This document shows, piece after piece, positions 1-8,309 of a DNA stretch of 37,027 bases. The stretch lies in NCBI GenBank assembly GCA_019115425.1, contig DXDO01000099.1, forward strand, positions 1-37,027. The letters run 5' to 3'. The position numbers were made by a program, and so were the translations under genes. Source of the stretch: Candidatus Agathobaculum merdigallinarum. GTDB lineage: Bacteria; Bacillota; Clostridia; Oscillospirales; Butyricicoccaceae. The stretch's first letter is position 1. Every line of letters starts with the position of its first letter. A model generated the notes under the pieces. The model was given only the letters and a program-made list of their open reading frames with translations. It made no database searches and was not told where the DNA came from.

Positions 1-123
1 CATGTGATTGCCATGTCGGTCCTGCTGCTGAATCTCCGCAAGATTCAGAGCGCCCTTTTGCGGATTTTGGTGGTGCTGCTCGCCGTCTGGCTCCCTCTCA
101 GGAAATCGTCGTTTGTTCAGTAG
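1..123 (+). CDS. 3' end of a membrane protein, truncated by the window edge (HVIAMSVLLLNLRKIQSALLRILVVLLAVWLPLRKSSFVQ*)
   Basis: Frame 1 is open from base 1 to a TAG at 121-123; hydrophobic C-terminal helix. Confidence 0.5.
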   Translation, partial: HVIAMSVLLLNLRKIQSALLRILVVLLAVWLPLRKSSFVQ

Positions 124-416
124 ACATTATATACAATTTCGCGCAATTTCTAACAATGGGTACACTGGGCAACCGTCGGATTGCTTCATGCGTGCCGACC
201 GTAATGCTGTCAAGCGCGCAATACTCCGCGCCGGCGCTGTGGCTTGCACACTGATTGACTGTGCAGCGTATTGCCTTATTGCAATGGGATTTATCCATGA
301 GAAGGACCTCTTTTTTTGATTTCGGCATTAGTATGGTACGTTCGCAGAAGATTATACGGCAAAATTCTTTTTGCATTTTTTCACAAGCATGTTTATGATC
401 GTTTTATCAAAAGAAA

Positions 417-441
417 AAGGAGACGCCCAAGGCATCTCCTT
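417..441 (-). terminator. Rho-independent terminator of the flavodoxin/ferredoxin gene
   Basis: AAGGAGA-c-GCC..GGC-a-TCTCCTT stem followed on the minus strand by TTTCTTTT. Confidence 0.6.
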
Positions 442-490
442 CACAAAGCACTTTATAAAAGCAATTTACAAACAGTTTTATCTCGAGCCC

Positions 491-1252
491 TCATTGCGAT
501 TGCCGATATTCCGGACATTGATAGCGCAGCTTTTTCCGGCTGGAACTGCCGTATTCAATGGCATGTACCGGACAGCCGCAGATACAGGCCATACAGTGCG
601 TGCAGTTCTTTCCCCAAACCGGCTTTCCGTCCACAAGCTGAATATTATGCAGCACACAGTCCGCCGCACACTTACCGCACCCAATACAAGAGTCTGTCGC
701 GTAAAACGGTTTTGCTTTAATGAAAAAACGGTAAAGCATAGTATTAACTGGACCAGATTTAAATTTATCCAACAAGCCTGTTTTATGCGGCGGGAAATCC
801 TCTCCCCTACAGATATATTGGATACCGGATTCGATGCACAGACGGGCCTCTGCAATCATCTTCTGTGCCTGCGCCGGCTCAGGCGCGTGAAACAGCACAA
901 TATAATTTTCCGGCATGACGACTTGCAGCACGCCTTTCCAATTAAATCCTTTTTGGCGGCACAGCCGCATGATCCCCGTCTGCGCACACCCGATTTCACT
1001 GCCGCAGGTCATGACAAAGTATGCGGCGCGGCTGCCGGTAAAACTGCTCTTTCGCAAAAAATCCACAAAAACATGCGGCAGCTGCCAGCCGTATGTGGGG
1101 GCGACAAAAACCCACGGCTTATCAGAATGCAGCTGCGCCGTGCGGCGTTCGCGGATATAGGGAACCGCATCCGTCAAGCTGTCTCCCAGCTTATCCGCAA
1201 TCATCTGTGCGCAGTATCGGCTGTTGCCCGTACCAGAAAAATAAATAACCAT
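491..1252 (-). CDS. EFR1-type flavodoxin/ferredoxin fusion protein
   Basis: N-terminal flavodoxin-like MVIYFSGTGNSRYCA; C-terminal CIGCGKCAADC and CTHCMACICGCP 4Fe-4S motifs. Confidence 0.85.
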   Translation of the reverse strand: MVIYFSGTGNSRYCAQMIADKLGDSLTDAVPYIRERRTAQLHSDKPWVFVAPTYGWQLPHVFVDFLRKSSFTGSRAAYFVMTCGSEIGCAQTGIMRLCRQKGFNWKGVLQVVMPENYIVLFHAPEPAQAQKMIAEARLCIESGIQYICRGEDFPPHKTGLLDKFKSGPVNTMLYRFFIKAKPFYATDSCIGCGKCAADCVLHNIQLVDGKPVWGKNCTHCMACICGCPVHAIEYGSSSRKKLRYQCPEYRQSQ

Positions 1253-1300
1253 GGTTTTCTCCTCAAATCAATAATTTTTCAGCATGTAAATCACACAAAA

Positions 1301-1711
1301 TCAGATGATGATACCATTGCAGTGGTCGATCTCATGCTGGATGATCTGTGCGGTCCAGCCGGTAAATGTTTTCAAGCGCTCCTGAAACTTTTCATTCTGC
1401 CAGCGCACCTTGATCGACTTCCAGCGTTTGGTTTTCCGCGTTCCCGTTAAGGAAAGGCAGCCCTCCTCCGCCTCGTATGGTTCGGATTTTTTGACAATCT
1501 CGGCGTTGAATATCACCATATATTCTCCCTCGTTGTCAAACACGATAATCCGCTTGTTCACGCCGATCATATTCGCCGCCATTCCGACGCAGCCCGCCCG
1601 ATGCGCCCGCAGTGTCTCCAGCAGATCCGCTGCAACCGGCAGATCTGCCGGCGCAGCCGGTTCAGCCTTTTGCGACAGGAAGGCAATATCTTTCATAATT
1701 TCCTTTACCAC
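1301..1711 (-). CDS. Peptide deformylase family protein (variant motif I)
   Basis: EEGCLS and QHEIDH motifs; motif I reads GVGMAANM rather than GxGLAAxQ. Confidence 0.85.
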   Translation of the reverse strand: MVKEIMKDIAFLSQKAEPAAPADLPVAADLLETLRAHRAGCVGMAANMIGVNKRIIVFDNEGEYMVIFNAEIVKKSEPYEAEEGCLSLTGTRKTKRWKSIKVRWQNEKFQERLKTFTGWTAQIIQHEIDHCNGIII

Positions 1712-1799
1712 CGGTTATGCTCCTTTTGAAACAGTCTCAAGTATAGTATAGCATACAGCCGTGCAAATTGCACGGCCTTTGCTGCATTGGGAAGATCTG

Positions 1800-1829
1800 C
1801 TGTCAAAATGCTCTGATTTCTGTTATACT
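1800..1829 (+). promoter_or_regulatory. Candidate sigma-A promoter for the DUF1905/immunity-like pair
   Basis: CTGTCA - 18 nt - TATACT with extended -10 TGT, about 30 nt before the ATG at 1858. Confidence 0.55.
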
Positions 1830-1857
1830 GGTCTTAGAACCAAATCAGGAGGACTCC

Positions 1858-2130
1858 ATGGACAAACAGTATGCGTTTGATGCACAACTGAAAAAAGTGC
1901 CCGATATAGACGGCGCCTATGTAGAAATCCCTTTCGATGTCAAAAAGGAATTCGGTAAATGCCGCGTTCCGGTGCATGCAACCTTTGACGGCGAGCCATA
2001 CGATGGGCAGCTGGTCCGGATGGGCACCCCCTGTCATATTATCGGCGTACGCAAGGATATCCGTGCAAAAATCGGGAAGCAGCCCGGAGATTTCATCCAT
2101 GTGACACTGCGCAAACGGAATACCACATAA
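1858..2130 (+). CDS. DUF1905 domain protein
   Basis: [34 protein letters not shown]...; AGGAGG Shine-Dalgarno just before ATG 1858 (ORF track starts upstream at 1768). Confidence 0.8.
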   Translation: MDKQYAFDAQLKKVPDIDGAYVEIPFDVKKEFGKCRVPVHATFDGEPYDGQLVRMGTPCHIIGVRKDIRAKIGKQPGDFIHVTLRKRNTT

Positions 2131-2147
2131 CAGGGAGAGAGAATGCC

Positions 2148-2672
2148 ATGGCAAAACTGAGGAAAATGCTGGGTCAGGCTGATGACCCGCAAATTATTAC
2201 GCTGATGCGGCTGATCGAGACGCAAAGCAAGGACACGCTTGCCGCATGGGCTGCGGCCTGCGCAAAGGAAAGGTATCTCGAAATATATGAAAAGGCATAT
2301 CCGGATGATCGCCGTCTGCGCGAGCTGATCGACGCCGTCACAGCCTACCGGCATGGCAGCCTGACGCTGGCTCAGCTGAAGCCCTTACTTCGGCAGGCGC
2401 GCACCATTGCACAAGCGGCGGCTGCACCCGCTGCACAAGCTGCCGCGCGGGCAGTTTCCACCGCCTGTGCGGTTGTGCAAACGCCGACCAATGCGCTGGG
2501 CTTTGTATTCTATGGCGCGGCTGCCGTGGCTTATGACAAGGCGGGGCTGAACGCTTCCGAAGAGGAATATCATTCCCTCGCCGCAGCGGAATTTAATACA
2601 CTTGCCGCATCTCTGCGGGCCGCCTCGGTGCCGGAGGAAGCACACCCTGTCAAGATCAACTGGAACTGCTGA
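2148..2672 (+). CDS. Alpha-helical protein resembling 'putative immunity protein' (Imm5-like) families
   Basis: AAWAAACAKERYLEIYEKAYPDDRRLRELIDAVTAYRHGSLTLAQLKPLLRQARTIAQAAAAPAAQAAARA pattern; 17 bp after the DUF1905 gene. Confidence 0.65.
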   Translation: MAKLRKMLGQADDPQIITLMRLIETQSKDTLAAWAAACAKERYLEIYEKAYPDDRRLRELIDAVTAYRHGSLTLAQLKPLLRQARTIAQAAAAPAAQAAARAVSTACAVVQTPTNALGFVFYGAAAVAYDKAGLNASEEEYHSLAAAEFNTLAASLRAASVPEEAHPVKINWNC

Positions 2673-2675
2673 AAA

Positions 2676-2721
2676 AAGGAACCGGTGTGATATGCCGACC
2701 GCATATCACACCGGTTTCCTT
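2676..2721 (+). terminator. Strong hairpin terminator between convergent genes
   Basis: AAGGA-ACCGGTGTGATATGC / GCATATCACACCGGTTTCCTT. Confidence 0.6.
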
Positions 2722-2769
2722 GAATAGGACACTCTCATGAATATACTCCAACTTTTTGGACATTTTCAG

Positions 2770-3204
2770 TCAAATGGAGTAATTCAAAGTCTTATCTTGA
2801 TTTACCAATTCTTCCAATGTTACAGAGTCTACATACTGGTTTACCACATCGTACAGCCCTCGCCAAAAGCCCAGCGTAATACAGTCTGCCGCACGCGCGC
2901 ATTCGACCGGATCATGCTCCAGACAGGCCACCGGCGCAAGAGAGCCTTCGGTGATGCGCAGAATCTCGCCCACCGTATATTGCGCTGGGTGGCGGGCAAG
3001 CTGATAACCGCCCTGCGCACCGCGCGTGGAGGTCACAAGCCCTGCGCGCGATAGCTGCACGACAATTTGTTCCAGATATTTGGCGGAAACCTCCTGCCGC
3101 TTGGAAATGTCGCGCAGCGGGATGTAGCCGGCGGCGTCATGCTGCGCAAGATCGATCATCAGACGAAGTGCATATCTTCCCTTAGTCGAAATCTTCATAA
3201 GCAT
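2770..3204 (-). CDS. Rrf2 family transcriptional regulator
   Basis: MKISTKGRYALRLMIDLAQ...DISKRQEVSAKYLEQIVVQLSRAGLVTSTRGAQGGYQLA; three Cys in CLEHDPVECARAADC; second Met of the ORF is the likely start. Confidence 0.92.
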   Translation of the reverse strand: MLMKISTKGRYALRLMIDLAQHDAAGYIPLRDISKRQEVSAKYLEQIVVQLSRAGLVTSTRGAQGGYQLARHPAQYTVGEILRITEGSLAPVACLEHDPVECARAADCITLGFWRGLYDVVNQYVDSVTLEELVNQDKTLNYSI

Positions 3205-3262
3205 ACCCCTTTACATCATTATGCCACAAAATTACTCCATTTTCAAGCACAAATAAACCAAT

Positions 3263-5833
3263 TTAATCGCTTTGCAGGCTGCGGATCACATCCTCAATAT
3301 GTTGATTGGCCTGTTCAACCTCCCATTTCAGTTCTGTTGCGGACAGGCGCTCGGCGCCGTGTCCTAAAATAATCATCTGCTCCATGCCGTCCGACGTCGC
3401 CACGCGCACACGATGCTTGCGGGACAGATCATAGGATGCCTGCTCGATATACATATCCGCGGTTTCGGCTTCCCTGGTGTATACGATATGCAGCCCGTGC
3501 CGCTTTTCGATCGAGCCGACGCCGCCTTTGACCTTATACGCGTCAAACACGACGATCAAATGGCATTTCCGCACACTCTGGTAGTTGCTCAAAACGTTAA
3601 TCAGCGCTTCACGCGCCGCATTGATATCCTCGCCCGCGATATCGTGCAGCTCGTCCCATGCGAAAATGATGTTATATCCGTCCACAAGCAGATAATCATC
3701 CGCACGAATGCGGGTAACATATAACTGTTCCAGCGTTGCGGCCTTTTTGCGGCTTTGCTGAAAGGCCTCAAAGCTGCGGTTCTTGATCGGCCCGTAGGTG
3801 CGCTCAAACAGGGCGCGCAGCTCCTTGTCATCGTCCATCTCCGTGGAGGCCGCAGCGGACGAACGGCGTACTGATACCGGCTCGGACTCTTCCTCGGGCG
3901 TCAGCCGTATACCGGAATCCACATGCGCATGCGCGGCAACTTCATCCCATTTGACGACGTGGCCCGCACCATGCGAGCAGAAAACCGAATCCGCAAGATT
4001 GTCGGTGTCACGCTCGGCCTCATACCCAATCGCCTGAATCACCTGCGCCGCATTGTGGCAGGGTGCGTAGCCGTTTGCTGTACAGGACAGGCGGCCGCGT
4101 CCCCTGGTGTACGCCGCAACCTCAGTCCAGTAGTTGCGCATCGCAGCAACCGGCGCAGTGCCGGTCAGCACCGTGCTGTCTTTCTGCTGCTGGGGCGGGT
4201 CAAAGGTGCCGTCCATGCGTTGGATATCATTCATCGCGCGCCCGACATATTCATCCGGCAGTTCCAGCCGGAAAGCATAGTATGGTTCAAGCAAAATGCT
4301 TTCCGCCTGCATCAAGCCGTTGCGCACCGCACGGTAGGTCGCTTCACGGAAGTCGCCGCCTTCGGTATGCTTGACATGCGCACGCCCCGCCAACAGGGTG
4401 ATCTTCATATCCGTAACCGGAGCACCCGTCAGCACGCCGAGATGCGCTTTTTCCGCCAGATGGGTCAGCACCAGACGCTGCCAATTCAAATCCAGCGCAT
4501 CTGTCGGGCAGGACGAAGCGAACTGCATGCCGCTGCCCCGCTCTGCCGGCTCCAGCAGAAGATGCACCTCCGCATAGTGCCGCAGCGGCTCAAAATGCCC
4601 GATACCGATCACCGGCGCGGCAATCGTCTCCTTGTATACGATGCTGCCTTCGTCGAAAGTAACACTTACGCCAAAGCGCTCTGCAATCAGCCGGGTAAGC
4701 ACCTCAAGCTGCACCTCGCCCATGAGCCGCAGGTGGATTTCACCCAGCCGTTCGTTCCATACAACGCGAAGCTGCGGGTCCTCCTCTTCCAGCTGGCGCA
4801 GGTTTTGCAGCATGGCATGCACATCGCAGCCCTCCGGCAGATTCACCCGATAATTCAGCACCGGTTCGAGTATGGGCGGTATAACACCCGCTTCACTCCC
4901 CAATCCCGTGCCCGGACGGGTATGCGTCAGGCCGGTAACGGCGCACACCATACCCTGCTCGGCTTTTTCCACCGTCTGATACTTTTCGCCTGAATAGATA
5001 CGAATTTGATTAACTTTTTCCTGCCAGCCGCCGTCCTCCCCGCCGGTTAATTGCGTGCGCACTTCCAGCGTCCCTGCGGTGATCTTCAGATAAGACAGAC
5101 GGCTGCCCTGCGCATCCCGCGCAATCTTAAACACCCGCGCGCCGAAAGTATCCCCGCGCTGCGGCGGCCTGCCATATCGGTCGATCCCGTCAAGCAGCTC
5201 CCCCACACCATCCAATTTGAGCGCGGAGCCAAAATAACAGGGGAATATTTTTCGTGCGGCCGCCAGAGCCGCTATCTCGTTTTCTGCAACGGCTCCGGAT
5301 GCCAGATAGCGCTCCAGCAGCTCTTCATCGCACATGGCAACCTCTTCCGCCATACTGTCCGGCGCGCTGAAATCCACACAGTTCCCGCTCAGCCTGGATC
5401 TCAATTCTGCAAGAAGCGCGGCGCGATCCGTGCTCTGGATATCCATTTTATTGATGAAAATGAAAACAGGGATCCGATGCCGCTCCAACAGGCGCCACAG
5501 GGTTTCGGTATGGGCCTGCACGCCGTCTGTACCGCTGACTACTAAGACCGCATAGTCCAGCACCTGGAGCGTCCGCTCCATTTCCGCGGAAAAATCCACA
5601 TGTCCGGGGGTGTCCAGCAGTGTAACGGCTGTACCGGAAAGCGTCAGCTGCGCCTGCTTGGAGAAAATGGTGATGCCGCGTTCACGCTCCAGTGCAAACG
5701 TATCCAAAAAAGCATCCCGATGATCCACGCGCCCGAGTTTTTTCAAAGCGCCGGACTGAAACAGCATCGCTTCGGATAAAGTGGTTTTGCCGGCGTCTAC
5801 ATGGGCAAGAATACCGATTACTAGTCGTTTCAT
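3263..5833 (-). CDS. EF-G/TetM-like translation GTPase fused to a C-terminal NYN (Rae1/YacP-like) nuclease domain
   Basis: G-motifs AHVDAGKTT, ERGITI, DTPGHVDF, INKMD; C-terminal 142 aa LLVDGYNIIFAWDEL...VVFDAYKVKG...EAETADMYIE...ATSDGMEQ (about 3263-3691). Confidence 0.92.
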   Translation of the reverse strand: MKRLVIGILAHVDAGKTTLSEAMLFQSGALKKLGRVDHRDAFLDTFALERERGITIFSKQAQLTLSGTAVTLLDTPGHVDFSAEMERTLQVLDYAVLVVSGTDGVQAHTETLWRLLERHRIPVFIFINKMDIQSTDRAALLAELRSRLSGNCVDFSAPDSMAEEVAMCDEELLERYLASGAVAENEIAALAAARKIFPCYFGSALKLDGVGELLDGIDRYGRPPQRGDTFGARVFKIARDAQGSRLSYLKITAGTLEVRTQLTGGEDGGWQEKVNQIRIYSGEKYQTVEKAEQGMVCAVTGLTHTRPGTGLGSEAGVIPPILEPVLNYRVNLPEGCDVHAMLQNLRQLEEEDPQLRVVWNERLGEIHLRLMGEVQLEVLTRLIAERFGVSVTFDEGSIVYKETIAAPVIGIGHFEPLRHYAEVHLLLEPAERGSGMQFASSCPTDALDLNWQRLVLTHLAEKAHLGVLTGAPVTDMKITLLAGRAHVKHTEGGDFREATYRAVRNGLMQAESILLEPYYAFRLELPDEYVGRAMNDIQRMDGTFDPPQQQKDSTVLTGTAPVAAMRNYWTEVAAYTRGRGRLSCTANGYAPCHNAAQVIQAIGYEAERDTDNLADSVFCSHGAGHVVKWDEVAAHAHVDSGIRLTPEEESEPVSVRRSSAAASTEMDDDKELRALFERTYGPIKNRSFEAFQQSRKKAATLEQLYVTRIRADDYLLVDGYNIIFAWDELHDIAGEDINAAREALINVLSNYQSVRKCHLIVVFDAYKVKGGVGSIEKRHGLHIVYTREAETADMYIEQASYDLSRKHRVRVATSDGMEQMIILGHGAERLSATELKWEVEQANQHIEDVIRSLQSD

Positions 5834-6045
5834 AGCTGCCTTCCCGTTGAGTATTTTGTTTTATTATAGCAAAAAAGCTGCTTCGGTACAAGACGCCCCT
5901 GATAGATATCGAAAAGTATATTTATCCCAAACTTCCATGCAAAAAGAACATTTTTCGCCTGGTTTTTCTATATTTCAAACGAAATACACAGCATTTGCCA
6001 TGAAGAACAGCAATTTCATCTTATATCGAACGATTTTGCGCACAT

Positions 6046-6052
6046 CATACTA
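6046..6052 (+). promoter_or_regulatory. Candidate sporulation-sigma -10 element (CATACTA) for the SASP gene
   Basis: CATACTA about 40 nt upstream of the SASP ATG; a convincing -35 was not found. Confidence 0.35.
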
Positions 6053-6092
6053 TCAGCAAAACCCCAAAACGAAAACAAAGGAGAGAAAAATC

Positions 6093-6308
6093 ATGACGAA
6101 CACGAAAAATGGCTCCAATCAGGGTATGGTTCCGGAAGCTCGCGCTGCAATGGATCGCTTCAAGATGGAGGCGGCAGCCGAGGTTGGCGTGAACCTGAAG
6201 CAGGGCTATAACGGCGATCTGACCTCCCGTCAGGCCGGCTCGATCGGCGGCCAGATGGTCAAGAAGATGATCGAATCCTACGAGCAGAACCTCGCAAGCC
6301 AGGGCTAA
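6093..6308 (+). CDS. Small acid-soluble spore protein, alpha/beta type
   Basis: 71 aa MTNTKNGSNQGMVPEARAAMDRFKMEAAAEVGVNLKQGYNGDLTSRQAGSIGGQMVKKMI; AAAGGAGAG SD. Confidence 0.95.
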   Translation: MTNTKNGSNQGMVPEARAAMDRFKMEAAAEVGVNLKQGYNGDLTSRQAGSIGGQMVKKMIESYEQNLASQG

Positions 6309-6322
6309 GCTGCCAAAACAGC

Positions 6323-6362
6323 AAGGGCGCGGTTTCCAAGAAATATTGGAAACCGCGCCCTT
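6323..6362. terminator. Hairpin terminator between the convergent SASP and ptsI genes
   Basis: AAGGGCGCGGTTTCCAA gaaata TTGGAAACCGCGCCCTT. Confidence 0.75.
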
Positions 6363-6389
6363 ATTTAATACCATATGCACAGAGTTCAA

Positions 6390-8102
6390 TCAGGCCCGCC
6401 ACTCGGCGAAAATCTGCTCTGCTTCGGTCGCACTGGACACTGCAACCAGCTTATCCGCCAGCTCCTTGCACTCGGCATACGAATGCGCCGCCAGATCTGC
6501 CTTTGCCGCGAGCATCGCCGAAGCCGACATGGAGAGGTTGGTCACACCCAGGCCGCACAGCACAGGCGCCATGCCCGGCGTACCGGCCATTTCACCGCAT
6601 ACGCCGACCTCGATGCCGTTTTCATTCGCTGCCTTGGCAGTCATACCGATCAGGCGCAGCACGCCCGGATGCAGCGGACGATACAGGTAAGAGATCTTTT
6701 CGTTGATGCGGTCAACCGCACAGGAATACTGGATCAGATCGTTTGTACCGATCGAGAAGAAGTCTACCTCCTTGGCCAGCACATCCGCACAGACCGCTGC
6801 CACCGGAATTTCGATCATGATACCGACCTTAACGTCCGGATTGAACGGTACGCCCTCGGCCGTCAGCAGATCCTTCGCCTGCTGCAAAATCTGCTTAGCA
6901 TTGCGGATCTCCTCAATGGACGAAATCATCGGGAACATGATGCGCAGATCGCCAAACTTGGCCGCACGCAGCAGCGCACGCAGCTGAGTCAGGAACAGGT
7001 CGGTTTTGTTCAGGCAGATACGGATTGCACGGTAGCCCAGGAAGGGGTTCTGCTCCTTCTCGAGCTCAAGCGCCGGCACTTCCTTATCGCCGCCGATATC
7101 CAGTGTACGGATAATGACCGGCTTGCCCGCCATCGCCTCGCAGGCCTTCTTGTAAGCGTCGAACTGTTCTTCCTCGCTCGGCAGATCGTCACGATCCATA
7201 AACAGGAACTCTGAACGGAACAAGCCGACGCCTTCGCCGCCCAGCTCCGCGACGCGCACCGCGTCGTCCGGCTTGCCGATGTTGCCTTCGATCACGATCC
7301 GGCGGCCATCGCTCGTCGCACCCGCACGGTCCTTAAACTGCGCGAGCATCGCCTTGCGCTCGTCCTCCGCCTTTTTCTTCTCCTCAAACTGCGCAAGCGT
7401 CTCTGCATCCGGATCTGCAATGACTTCGCCGGCCACGCCGTCCAGCAAAAGATCGGTGCCGTCCTCAATGCCATCCACCTTATCTCCCGCGCCGGCAACC
7501 GCCGGAATGCCCATGGAACGCGCCATAATTGCCGAATGGCTGGTGCGTCCGCCAATGCGCGTGATAAAGCCGACGACCGGCTTGGTGCCGATCTTCGCCG
7601 TATCGGACGGGGTCAGGTCGTTTGCAATAATGATGCAGGGCTCGGTGATCAGATCGATCGCGTTGTCCGCAATGCCTTTGAGGTTTTTCAGCACGCGCTG
7701 CGAAATATCGCCAATATCGGCGGCGCGCGCCTGCATGTATTCGTCATCCATAGCGCGGAACATCGCTTGGAAATTTTCACAGTTGACAAAGCACGCGTAT
7801 TCCGCACAAACCATTTCGTCCGCAACCAGATTGGTCATGCCCTCTACAAAGTCCGGATCGTCCAGCATGAGCAGATGCGCGTCAAAAATTTCCGCTTCCG
7901 ATGCACCGATGTTTTTTTCCGCCTCGTCGCGCAGCGCCTGGATCTGATTCTTGGCTTTTTCCACCGCGTCCAGCACACGCTGCTGTTCTGCTGCGACGTC
8001 GGTAATTGTATTTTTCACAACCGTCAGGTCGGCTTCTTTAATTACCAGCGCTTTCGCATGCGCAAGGCCCTCGGAAACACCAATTGCTTTAAATTTAACC
8101 AT
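6390..8102 (-). CDS. ptsI: Phosphoenolpyruvate-protein phosphotransferase (PTS enzyme I)
   Basis: GGRTSHSAIMAR phosphohistidine site; DFFSIGTNDLIQY; GVCGEMAG. Confidence 0.96.
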   Translation of the reverse strand: MVKFKAIGVSEGLAHAKALVIKEADLTVVKNTITDVAAEQQRVLDAVEKAKNQIQALRDEAEKNIGASEAEIFDAHLLMLDDPDFVEGMTNLVADEMVCAEYACFVNCENFQAMFRAMDDEYMQARAADIGDISQRVLKNLKGIADNAIDLITEPCIIIANDLTPSDTAKIGTKPVVGFITRIGGRTSHSAIMARSMGIPAVAGAGDKVDGIEDGTDLLLDGVAGEVIADPDAETLAQFEEKKKAEDERKAMLAQFKDRAGATSDGRRIVIEGNIGKPDDAVRVAELGGEGVGLFRSEFLFMDRDDLPSEEEQFDAYKKACEAMAGKPVIIRTLDIGGDKEVPALELEKEQNPFLGYRAIRICLNKTDLFLTQLRALLRAAKFGDLRIMFPMISSIEEIRNAKQILQQAKDLLTAEGVPFNPDVKVGIMIEIPVAAVCADVLAKEVDFFSIGTNDLIQYSCAVDRINEKISYLYRPLHPGVLRLIGMTAKAANENGIEVGVCGEMAGTPGMAPVLCGLGVTNLSMSASAMLAAKADLAAHSYAECKELADKLVAVSSATEAEQIFAEWRA

Positions 8103-8239
8103 TTGTATCTCCCTCTCACTTCTTGTATTTCTTCTACAAAATCCAAGCTGTTTTCCTCCTTAATATCGTACAATATTTCTCGGCTTGCGTCAAGTGCAAG
8201 AAGCAATTTTCAAAAAAGTTGAGGATTTTGAAAAATTCC

Positions 8240-8269
8240 ATGACTTGTCCCGACATTTTCTGCTATACT
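8240..8269 (+). promoter_or_regulatory. Candidate sigma-A promoter for the DUF1015 gene
   Basis: ATGACT - 18 nt - TATACT with extended -10 TGC. Confidence 0.4.
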
Positions 8270-8309
8270 GAAAGAAATCCAGTCACTCATTGAAGGAGGA
8301 ACGACAAAC

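Noticed and set aside
124-416. Small ORFs and possible ncRNA in the first intergenic region
   Set aside because: No RBS, conserved motif or convincing structure beyond the terminator at 417-441.
371-1450. 359-aa + strand ORF over the flavodoxin/ferredoxin and deformylase genes
   Set aside because: Antisense to two genes with clear motifs.
3263-5833. Calling this a tetracycline-resistance gene
   Set aside because: The domain IV loop motif of Tet(M)/Tet(O) is not present and an NYN domain is fused; resistance is not supported.
6390-8102. ptsI without adjacent ptsH as an anomaly
   Set aside because: Separated ptsH and ptsI genes are common in Clostridia; not informative without the full genome.
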